DNA of 12,734 nt from MWBF01 sp964614645. Lineage in GTDB: Bacteria > Chloroflexota > Anaerolineae > CG2-30-64-16. Of this stretch, positions 1 through 5,912 are shown one piece after another (position 1 is the first letter of the stretch; every line of letters starts with the position of its first letter). The notes under the pieces are model-generated. The model was not told the origin of the DNA. It saw only the letters and a program-made list of their open reading frames with translations, and did no database searches. The stretch covers positions 1-12,734 of the forward strand of contig CAZTMA010000146.1 in assembly GCA_964614645.1 (NCBI GenBank), in the 5' to 3' direction. The translations under genes and the position numbers were made by a program.

Positions 1-7
1 TCACTGA

Positions 8-622
8 TTGCACTTTGGCACAGCCAGATGCTGGCAAATTAGCAATCACGGTATCTTGTGTACCAACACAACTACTGGTTCAACCTGGACCTGGACTTGG
101 GACGGATACGCGGCCAAGGATAAGGATGTAAGTCTTACCGTAGTCGGCGGTGACAATGTCACCTGTGTCTTCAAGAATAAAATGGGCGCGCTGGCCGTCA
201 ACATCGCCAGCTTCACCGCGGCGGCTGCGCCCGAGGGCGTGACCCTGGCGTGGGAGACCGTGTCCGAGACGAGCAACGCCGGCTTCAACGTGTACCGCAG
301 CGAGAGCGATGCGGGGCCGTGGACGCAGGTCAACGCGGTGTTGATCCCGGCCAAGGCGCCCGGCTCGGCCGAGGGCCAGGCCTACACCTGGACCGATGCG
401 AGCGCGGAAGCAGGCATGACCTACTTCTACCAGCTCGAGGATGTCGCACTGAGCGGCGAGACGACCCGGCATGACCCGGTCAGCGTGGCGCTGATGGGGC
501 CGAACGCGGTCGGGCTGGCCGGCTTCGGGGCGGCTGCAGCGACCTCCGGTCCGGCGTTGGCCGGGCTGGCAGGCATCGCTCTGGCTGCGCTGGCGGGTGC
601 GGGGCTGCGCCGGCGACGGTAA
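8..622 (+). CDS. Surface protein, C-terminal part: prealbumin-like end, FnIII-like domain, Arg-tailed membrane anchor (5' incomplete)
   Basis: This is the 3' end of a secreted or surface-attached protein. Numbering is from base 8. Residues 40-60 contain GGDNVTCVFKN, which resembles the closing strand of prealbumin-like/Cna-B-type repeats (usually G-x-x-x-T-C-x-F-x-N). Residues about 75-163 form an FnIII-like module (TLAWETVSE, GFNVYRS, YFYQLEDV) common at the C-terminus of bacterial surface proteins. The tail, about 179-204, is Ala/Gly-rich and hydrophobic and ends in RRRR, which is the layout of a C-terminal sorting or anchoring signal. An in-frame TGA lies at 5-7, so the frame cannot be followed leftward. 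The +3 frame is open to base 128 and encodes plausible protein (AGKLAITVSC), so a frameshift near 45-128 is likely and base 8 is probably not the true start. The first 180 bases are also less GC-rich than the rest. The function is unknown beyond surface location. Confidence 0.7.
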   Translation: MHFGTARCWQISNHGILCTNTTTGSTWTWTWDGYAAKDKDVSLTVVGGDNVTCVFKNKMGALAVNIASFTAAAAPEGVTLAWETVSETSNAGFNVYRSESDAGPWTQVNAVLIPAKAPGSAEGQAYTWTDASAEAGMTYFYQLEDVALSGETTRHDPVSVALMGPNAVGLAGFGAAAATSGPALAGLAGIALAALAGAGLRRRR

Positions 623-625
623 CAA

Positions 626-875
626 CGGGGCGCTAAAGCGCCTACTACGAACCTGGGACGTGCGCGGTGGGTTGGGCGCACGGGGCGCTGAAGCGCCTAC
701 TACGAACCTGGGATGTGCGCGGTGGGTTGGGCGCACGGGGCGCTGAAGCGCCTACTACGAACCTGGGACGTGCGCGGTGGGTTGGGCGCACGGGGCGCTG
801 AAGCGCCTACTACGAACCTGGGATGTGCGCGGTGGGTTGGGCGCACGGGGCGCTGAAGCGCCTACTACGAACCTG
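626..875. repeat. 55-bp tandem repeat array, about 4.5 copies
   Basis: Units begin at 626, 681, 736, 791 and 846, exactly 55 bp apart; the fifth is partial (30 bp). Copies are almost identical. A C/T difference alternates at 659 (C), 714 (T), 769 (C) and 824 (T), so the higher-order unit is 110 bp. The only other change is A635 in copy 1 against G in later copies. Each unit can form two hairpins: GGCGC-TGAA-GCGCC, and GTGCGC paired with GCGCAC across a 10-nt loop. The array starts 4 nt after the stop codon of the surface protein and precedes the terminator at 883, so it probably lies in that gene's 3' UTR. Confidence 0.95.
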
Positions 876-882
876 AGGTTGG

Positions 883-920
883 CGTGCCTGGCATGGAGTT
901 CCGTGCCAGGCACGTTTTCT
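883..920 (+). terminator. Rho-independent terminator
   Basis: An 11-bp perfect stem, CGTGCCTGGCA (883-893) pairing with TGCCAGGCACG (904-914), encloses a 10-nt loop. It is followed by TTTTCT from 915 and more T-rich sequence to about 925. It lies 260 nt after the surface protein stop and would end that transcript downstream of the tandem array. The arms may also belong to a dispersed repeat family, which cannot be told from one copy. Confidence 0.8.
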
Positions 921-965
921 TTGTTCCCCTACCGCACAGGTGTGCGAATCCGCCTCTGCCCCCTT

Positions 966-994
966 TAGACAACGCGCCCCAAATTGAGTATAAT
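966..994 (+). promoter_or_regulatory. Sigma70-type promoter for the barrel protein and nadK
   Basis: A -35-like TAGACA (966-971, one mismatch to TTGACA) is followed by a 17-nt spacer and a consensus -10 TATAAT (989-994). Transcription would start near 1001, giving a leader of about 30 nt before the ATG at 1032. This makes the upstream TTG (984) and ATG (993), which overlap or precede the -10 box, unlikely as translation starts. Confidence 0.75.
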
Positions 995-1020
995 GCTCCG
1001 GTCAACCGCCCTGCAGCCAC

Positions 1021-1026
1021 GAGGAG
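1021..1026 (+). promoter_or_regulatory. Ribosome binding site for the 1032 start
   Basis: GAGGAG ends 5 nt before ATG 1032. It decides this start over the in-frame TTG at 984 and ATG at 993. Confidence 0.7.
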
Positions 1027-1031
1027 CGCCG

Positions 1032-3761
1032 ATGGAATTACGTGATTATCCACGCCCGAAGAACGACACCGGCATCGGCGTTCACTGGAGCGCCGGCTTT
1101 GCGTCGGCCATTGGCCTGGGCGGGATCGAGCAGACGTGGCTGCCCGAGCTCATCGCGCTGGGCGTCAAGTGGGTCAAGGTTGCGAACCACGACGGTGCGA
1201 TGGGCTTCGTGGAGCTGCTGCTCAAGCACGACATCATGCCCATCGTCCGGCTGTACCGGCCCCAGCCCAACCCGGGCGTGCTCGACGCGAAGGCCCTGCA
1301 GGCGGTGAGCGACTACGTGGCCGCAGGCGTGCGCTACCTGGAGTTCAACAACGAGCCGGACCTCGGGGTGGAGTGGCAGGGCGGCGAGCGGCCCGCGGAT
1401 GCGCTGACCGTCGTCGCACGCACCGCGATCGTGGACATGGAGGCCATCCTGCAGCGCGGCGGCTATCCCGCCGTGCCCGCGCTGGCGACCGGCACCACCT
1501 GGGACATCGTGGGCGAGATCTGCCGCCTGGGCCGCCGCGACCTGTTCGGCCAGCCGGTCTGGCAGGCCCTCCACAACTACAGCCTCAACCACCCGCTCGA
1601 CTATCCCTATGACCCGGGCAACCAGCAGGGCGCGCCCTATACCGCGGAGTTCTACAGCCGGATTGCGGGCGAGCAGTGGGGCGCGGACGCTTGGCAGGGG
1701 TGGAGCCTGGAGCGCGTCAACGAGGAGCGGCGCGCACACCCGAACCCCGGCGCGACCGCGTTCGAGGACCCGTCGTGCTGGCGCGCATACGAGCGCTACG
1801 ACCGGCTCATCCGCGACCAGATCGGCCGCTCCCTCCCCATCCTCGCGACCGAGGACGGCTACATCGTCGGCGAGCGGCCCGACCCGCGCTATCCGGCGAC
1901 GACGCCGCAGCTCCACGCCGCGCAGACCCTCGAAGCCTGCCGCACCATGATGGGCACGAGCACCCGCTTCGACCCCGCGCCGGACTACTTCTTCTGCACC
2001 GCGTTCTGGCTGCTCGGCAACTACACCCTGGGGAGCTGGCAGCCGATGTGGGAGGGCGCGGCGTGGTACAGCGGCCGCTGGCCGGGCAACCGGCTGCCCA
2101 TCGTCGACGCGCTCAAGGCCGAGCCGAAGCAGGTGCGGGCCTGGCGCGGGGAGACGGGCGTGAGCGGCCGCGTGACCGGGCAGGTGCGCGGGGGCGCGGG
2201 GCTGGCCGTGGAGTTGAGCCGGGCCGGTGGCTGGCGGCTGGCCGGCCGTGCAGGCGCGGACGAGCGGTACGAGTTTGCCGACCTCCCGCTGGATGCGTAC
2301 CGGGTCAGCATCCCGGCAGCGGGCAAGCACCAGGACGTGACCCTGACGCGCGAGGGGCCTGCAGCGACGGCCAACTTCGACGTGACCGGCACGGTCATTA
2401 CACCGGAAAGCAGCATCATCCGCGGGGTCGTGCGCGGGGGCAGCGGCCGGCTGGTGCGGCTCACGCGGCCCGCGGACGGCTGGCAGGCGGAACAGACCAC
2501 GGCCGGGGACGGCGCGTTCCGCTTCACAGGCCTCAAGGCCGGCACGTACAGCCTGGCCGTGGCCGGCACGAGCCTCGCGCAGACCGGCATCGTCGTGGAC
2601 GGCCGCAGCGAGGCCGTCGTGGAGCTGGCCGCGCCGGGCTGGGGCTGGGAGATCGGCGACGGCGGCCCGGGGCCGGGCTTCGCGGTCGTGCGCTGCCGGG
2701 TCAAGGGCCGGCCGGGCGTCCCCGTACGGCTGTGGACGACGGGCTGGGAGGGCATCGTCCAGCGGACGGGCAGCAAGGCCGAATACGGGGCGGATGCGTG
2801 CGAGTTTGCGCCGCTCGGCCCGGGCACGTACAGCGTGCAGCCGCAGGGACTGGCAGGCGCGGAGGGCCTGGTCGCGGACGTCGCGCTCGATGGCCGCCGG
2901 GTCGTGTGGGTCACGTTCAGCGAGAGTGTGTCTCAGCCGCCGGCTGAGCCGCCGGCCGAGCCGCCCGTTGAGCCACCTGTGGAGCCGCCGGCCGAACCCC
3001 CGGCCGAGCCGCCGGCCGAGCCGCCGGTCGAGCCACCCGTCGAACCGCCCGTAGAACCGCCTGTCGAGCCGCCTCCGGCGAGCATCCGCTGGATGGTCGC
3101 GGACGGCGGCCAGGGCCCCGGGTTCAGCGTCATCCGGTGCCGCGTGCTGGGCGAGGCGGGCCGGACGGTCCGGCTGTGGGCCGATGGCTGGAGCGGCATC
3201 ACGCAGACGAGCGGCAGCAAGACCGAGTACGGGCCGGATGCGTGCGAGTTTGCGCCGCTCGGGCCGGGCACGTACACCGTTGCCGTCGACGAGCGGGACG
3301 CGGCGGGCGCGGTGCAGACCGCCCGCGCGGAGGTCGTGCTGCCCGCGAACCGGGTGATGTGGGTGCGCTTCGAGCGCGTGGCGGCTCCCCCGCCGCCGCC
3401 GCCGCCCCCGCCCGAACCGGAGCCCGAACCCGAGCCTGAACCAGAGCCGGAGCCGGAACCTGTGCCGGAGCCGGAAGAGCCCGCCAAAACGATGGACCAC
3501 TACCTGCTCGCCGGCGCGGTCCCGGCCGCGAAGGCCGATTTCGTGGCGATCCTGCGCTATGTGGCCCGCTTCGCGCCGGTCGTGGGCGAGGATGTCGCGG
3601 CAGCCCGCCGGGCCCGCCACGTGACCATCCTGGGCGGGCTCGCGGCCGTCGGCGCGGCCATCGAGCAGGGCCTGCGCGGGGACGGCGTGCAGGTGCAGCG
3701 CATCGCGACGGAGGTTGCCGCGACCTTGAACCGGCTGATCGAGGAAGGAAGACCCTATTGA
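1032..3761 (+). CDS. Multidomain protein with glycoside hydrolase-like TIM barrel, beta-sandwich modules and Pro-rich linkers
   Basis: A 909-residue protein of unknown specificity. Residues 1 to about 360 resemble a clan-A-type glycoside hydrolase barrel. FNNEPD (105-110) gives a candidate acid/base Glu108 in the typical N-E-P context, and ATEDGY gives a candidate nucleophile Glu274. Two short carboxypeptidase-regulatory-like beta modules follow (about 377-452 and 460-533). Then come two copies of a 90-100-residue module (about 537-631 and 684-783), sharing motifs such as ACEFAPLGPGTY. Between these copies lies a linker of eleven PPxE repeats (636-682). A second linker of nine prolines and then EP repeats spans 786-817, before a mainly helical C-terminal domain (819-909). 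No signal peptide or membrane segment is visible, which is odd for this architecture. Start ATG 1032 is supported by GAGGAG and the promoter. The stop overlaps the nadK start by 4 nt, so translation may be coupled. The hydrolase activity is inferred only from motifs and fold pattern; a non-catalytic barrel is possible. Confidence 0.8.
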   Translation: MELRDYPRPKNDTGIGVHWSAGFASAIGLGGIEQTWLPELIALGVKWVKVANHDGAMGFVELLLKHDIMPIVRLYRPQPNPGVLDAKALQAVSDYVAAGVRYLEFNNEPDLGVEWQGGERPADALTVVARTAIVDMEAILQRGGYPAVPALATGTTWDIVGEICRLGRRDLFGQPVWQALHNYSLNHPLDYPYDPGNQQGAPYTAEFYSRIAGEQWGADAWQGWSLERVNEERRAHPNPGATAFEDPSCWRAYERYDRLIRDQIGRSLPILATEDGYIVGERPDPRYPATTPQLHAAQTLEACRTMMGTSTRFDPAPDYFFCTAFWLLGNYTLGSWQPMWEGAAWYSGRWPGNRLPIVDALKAEPKQVRAWRGETGVSGRVTGQVRGGAGLAVELSRAGGWRLAGRAGADERYEFADLPLDAYRVSIPAAGKHQDVTLTREGPAATANFDVTGTVITPESSIIRGVVRGGSGRLVRLTRPADGWQAEQTTAGDGAFRFTGLKAGTYSLAVAGTSLAQTGIVVDGRSEAVVELAAPGWGWEIGDGGPGPGFAVVRCRVKGRPGVPVRLWTTGWEGIVQRTGSKAEYGADACEFAPLGPGTYSVQPQGLAGAEGLVADVALDGRRVVWVTFSESVSQPPAEPPAEPPVEPPVEPPAEPPAEPPAEPPVEPPVEPPVEPPVEPPPASIRWMVADGGQGPGFSVIRCRVLGEAGRTVRLWADGWSGITQTSGSKTEYGPDACEFAPLGPGTYTVAVDERDAAGAVQTARAEVVLPANRVMWVRFERVAAPPPPPPPPPEPEPEPEPEPEPEPEPVPEPEEPAKTMDHYLLAGAVPAAKADFVAILRYVARFAPVVGEDVAAARRARHVTILGGLAAVGAAIEQGLRGDGVQVQRIATEVAATLNRLIEEGRPY
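2937..3077 (+). repeat. Coding repeat: eleven PPxE tetrapeptides
   Basis: A 12-bp coding repeat encodes PPAE or PPVE eleven times and ends in PPP, forming a stiff, acidic linker between the two duplicated modules. Codons vary among copies (GAG/GAA, GCC/GTC/GTT/GTG/GTA), so the peptide pattern is better kept than the DNA. Confidence 0.9.
3387..3482 (+). repeat. Coding repeat: polyproline then EP-repeat linker
   Basis: Nine consecutive Pro codons, mostly CCG/CCC, are followed by about ten Glu-Pro dipeptides. This separates the last beta module from the C-terminal helical domain of the barrel protein. Confidence 0.9.
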
Positions 3762-4603
3762 ACCACATGCGTCACCTGGGGCTGCTCTGTCACCCGAAGA
3801 AGCCCGAATCGCTCGAACTGGCGGAGCACATGGGCGATTGGCTGGCCGAGCGCGGCTATACCGTCTGGACCGGCTCCGCCTGGGACGAGCCGGAGGCGCT
3901 GGCCCACGTCGCGGACCAGGATGTGCTCGTCACGCTCGGCGGCGACGGCACCATGCTGCGCGCGGCGCGCATCGGCAGCAAGTGGGGCGTGCCCATCCTC
4001 GGCGTCAAGCTCGGCAAGGTCAGCTTCCTGGCCGATGTCCAGCCTGACGACTGGGAGGGGCCGTTCGAGCGGATGCTGGCGGGCGACTACTGGCTGGAAG
4101 AGCGCATGCTGCTGGACATCCGCGTCGTGCGCGGGGGCGAGCCGCCGGTCAACCACTCGTACCTGGCGCTCAACGACGTGGTCATCAGCCGGGGCGGGCT
4201 GGCGCGCATCGTGACCGTCCAGACGCACGTGGATGAGAGCTATCTCACCACCTACCGCGCGGACGGCGTGATCGTCTCGACGCCGACCGGCTGCACGGGG
4301 TATGCGCTGGCCGCAGGCGGGCCGATCCTGCCGCCGGAGCTGAAGAACATCCTGCTGCTGCCCATCTGCCCGCACCTGAGCATGGATCGCCCGATCGTGC
4401 TGGCCCAGGGCGCGACCGTCAGCCTGCAGGCGCAGGCCGACTACGCGCCCATTGTGACCGTGGACGGGCAGTTCGAGATCGCGCTGGCCGAGGGCGACCG
4501 CGTGGAGGTGCGCGCCAGCCCGCACGTCTGCAGCTTCGTCCACATGCAGGACCGCGCCTATTTCTACCGCACGCTGATGGAGCGGCTGCGCTGGCGGGGA
4601 TAA
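3758..4603 (+). CDS. nadK: NAD kinase
   Basis: ATP- or polyphosphate-dependent NAD kinase, a cytosolic enzyme that phosphorylates NAD+ to NADP+. The 281-residue length is normal for the family. The diagnostic GGDGT motif is at 61-65 (LGGDGTMLRAA). The second signature, DGVIVSTPTG, is at 169-178, followed by AGGPILP and the C-terminal PICPH and RPIVL motifs. The usual TPTGSTAY reads TPTGCTGY here (C179, G181), a conservative change at the nucleotide-binding loop. The TTG start at 3758 has AGGAAGGAAG (3742-3751) 6 nt upstream and overlaps the previous stop by 4 nt. ATG 3767 is possible but sits too far from that ribosome binding site. Co-transcription with the barrel protein is likely. recN lies downstream, a frequent neighbour of nadK in bacteria. 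Confidence 0.95.
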   Translation: MNHMRHLGLLCHPKKPESLELAEHMGDWLAERGYTVWTGSAWDEPEALAHVADQDVLVTLGGDGTMLRAARIGSKWGVPILGVKLGKVSFLADVQPDDWEGPFERMLAGDYWLEERMLLDIRVVRGGEPPVNHSYLALNDVVISRGGLARIVTVQTHVDESYLTTYRADGVIVSTPTGCTGYALAAGGPILPPELKNILLLPICPHLSMDRPIVLAQGATVSLQAQADYAPIVTVDGQFEIALAEGDRVEVRASPHVCSFVHMQDRAYFYRTLMERLRWRG

Positions 4604-4607
4604 TGTC

Positions 4608-4660
4608 TTTGCTGTGGCCGGTCTCGGCAACCTGCGGTTGCCGAGACCGGCCACAGCAAA
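4608..4660. repeat. Perfect 25-bp inverted repeat with 3-nt loop
   Basis: The arms 4608-4632 and 4636-4660 are exact reverse complements around a TGC loop. The core around the loop is GGCAACC-TGC-GGTTGCC. The hairpin starts 4 nt after the nadK stop and ends 18 nt before the next ATG. No T-tract follows on either strand, so it is not a standard terminator. It could be a REP-like element, an mRNA 3'-end stabiliser or a site of attenuation. Confidence 0.95.
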
Positions 4661-4678
4661 ACGATAAGAAAGAGACCT

Positions 4679-5236
4679 ATGACTGAGCAACCTGCAACCC
4701 TGTACTGCGCCAACCATCCCAAACAGGAGACGATGCTGCGCTGCAACCGGTGCGAAAAGCCCATCTGCTACCAGTGCGCGGTGCTGACCGAGGTGGGCTA
4801 CCGCTGCCGGGAATGCGTGAGTGCGCAGCGCTCGAAGTTCTACAACGGCGCGCCGCTCGACCTGCCGGTCGTGGCAGCGGTGGCGCTGGTCCTGGGCATC
4901 ATCGTGGGCGCACTGGCCTACGCCTTCCTCGGCGCGATCGGCTGGTTCAGCTTCCTGATCGCCTTTATCGCGGGGCCGGCCGCGGGCGGCGCGATTGCGG
5001 AGGTCATCCGCCGGGCGGTGAGCCGGCGCCGCAGCCAGGGCATGAAGTGGCTGGCCGCAGTCATGTGCCTGCTGGGCATCCTGCTCGGCGGCTTCCTGCT
5101 GGTGGCCGTGCCCGCGCTCGCGGGGGGCATGCCGTTCGCCTCGCTCCTGCGCATCCTGCCGGGGCTGTTCTTCCGGCTCGATGTCCTGCTCTTTGCCGGG
5201 CTGGCTGCCAGCACCATCTATGCGAGGTTGCTCTAA
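4679..5236 (+). CDS. B-box/zinc-ribbon type membrane protein
   Basis: A 185-residue protein of unknown function. The N-terminal 46 residues carry four metal-binding pairs, C10-x2-H13, C22-x2-C25, C30-x2-C33 and C43-x2-C46, a B-box-like arrangement that could bind two zinc ions. Four hydrophobic segments follow, at about 63-84, 86-108, 122-146 and 160-181, with a basic loop RRAVSRRRSQ between the second and third. By the positive-inside rule the basic loop, and so probably the zinc module, faces the cytoplasm. No catalytic residues are recognisable. The ATG is preceded by the purine-rich GAAAGAG, 4 nt upstream. The gene ends 3 nt before the MFS transporter start, so the two are probably co-transcribed. 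Binding to a protein or nucleic acid partner is only a guess from the zinc module. Confidence 0.8.
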   Translation: MTEQPATLYCANHPKQETMLRCNRCEKPICYQCAVLTEVGYRCRECVSAQRSKFYNGAPLDLPVVAAVALVLGIIVGALAYAFLGAIGWFSFLIAFIAGPAAGGAIAEVIRRAVSRRRSQGMKWLAAVMCLLGILLGGFLLVAVPALAGGMPFASLLRILPGLFFRLDVLLFAGLAASTIYARLL

Positions 5237-5239
5237 GTC

Positions 5240-5767
5240 ATGGCCCAGGCCAACACGATCGCGCTCGGGCGCCTGCCGCCGACGTTTGCGTCGCTGCGCT
5301 ACCCGAACTTCCGGCGCTGGTTCGCCGGCCAGATCCTCTCCCTCATGGGCACGTGGATGCAGTCCGTCGCGCAGGGGTGGCTGGTCTATGAGCTGACCGG
5401 CTCCAAGCTGGCGCTGGGCACCATCGCGTTCGCCGGCTCCATTCCCACGCTGTTCCTGATGCTGCCCGCGGGGGTCATCGCGGACCGCGTGCCCAAGCGG
5501 AAGCTGCTCATCTGGTCGCAGCTGGGCGCGATGTTCGGCGCGTTTGCGCTGGCCGCGCTGTCGCTGTCGGGCATCCTGCAGGTCTGGCACATCGCGGTGC
5601 TGGCGTTCATGCTGGGGGTCGTCAACTCGTTCGATGCGCCGGCGCGCATGGCGCTGACGCCCGAGCTGGTGGAGGACCGCCGCGACCTGCAGAATGCGAT
5701 TGCGCTCGGCTCGATGATGTTCAACTTGGCGCGCATCATCGGCCCGGCCATCGGCGGCCTCGTGCTG
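5240..5767 (+). CDS. MFS transporter, N-terminal half (interrupted by assembly gap)
   Basis: This encodes the first 176 residues of a major facilitator permease of the EntS-like/MFS_3 type. Transmembrane helices 1-4 and the start of helix 5 are present. The loop between helices 2 and 3 has the MFS motif A, G78-x3-D82-R83-x2-K86-R87-K88. The frame runs into the N gap immediately after GPAIGGLVL. The same nine residues recur at 5998-6024 in the downstream fragment. Joining base 5767 to 6025 keeps the frame and yields 416 residues, normal for the family, so this is probably the 5' part of one intact gene. The substrate is unknown; drug or siderophore export is common in the family. Start ATG 5240 follows the upstream stop by 3 nt. 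Confidence 0.88.
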
Positions 5768-5777
5768 NNNNNNNNNN
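5768..5777. other. Assembly gap (10 N)
   Basis: Ten consecutive Ns. The length is probably a placeholder. Sequence on the two sides does not belong to the same gene. Confidence 1.
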
Positions 5778-5912
5778 GGTCCCGAGCAGGACGTACCGGC
5801 CCCTGACGTCTATACCAATCCTCAGATCATGGCCTGGATGGTGGATGAGTACTCCAAACTCTGCGGCAAGAACCAGTTCGGCGTGATCACCGGGAAGCCC
5901 CTCGCGCTCGGC
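5778..5912 (+). pseudogene. gdhA: Glutamate dehydrogenase fragment, out of context
   Basis: Read from 5778, the 45 codons give VPAPDVYTNPQIMAW and later NQFGVITGKPLALG. These are hallmark segments of the NAD(P)-binding region of Glu/Leu/Phe/Val dehydrogenases, close to those of glutamate dehydrogenase. The family normally continues with GGS-x-GR, but here the sequence switches within 5905-5912 to transporter coding in another frame. Start, catalytic Lys region and C-terminus are all missing. Codons such as TAT, ACC, AAT, CCT and CAG are less GC-rich than the neighbours. It is most likely a stray contig end or chimeric read, not a functional gene here. Confidence 0.85.

Noticed and set aside
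626..875. CRISPR array
   Set aside because: The 55-bp units are contiguous and nearly identical along their whole length, with no variable spacers, and no cas genes are present.
1038..3620. Long open frame of 860 codons on the minus strand opposite the barrel protein
   Set aside because: It is antisense to a gene with recognisable motifs, promoter and ribosome binding site. It is Arg/His/Ala-rich without any family motif, as expected for a high-GC shadow frame.
4608..4660. Intrinsic terminator of nadK
   Set aside because: The stem is strong but the bases after it are ACGATAAG on the + strand and GACATTATC on the minus strand, with no T-tract. It is kept as a hairpin of unknown role.
3755..5590. 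611-codon minus-strand open frame across nadK, the zinc-finger gene and the transporter
   Set aside because: It crosses three clear + strand genes and a perfect intergenic hairpin, and its composition (Arg, Gln, His-rich) is that of an antisense frame.
5778..5912. Functional glutamate dehydrogenase gene or a GDH-transporter fusion
   Set aside because: Only about 45 codons are present, next to a gap, without start or catalytic region, and the frame changes at the junction. Misassembly explains it better.
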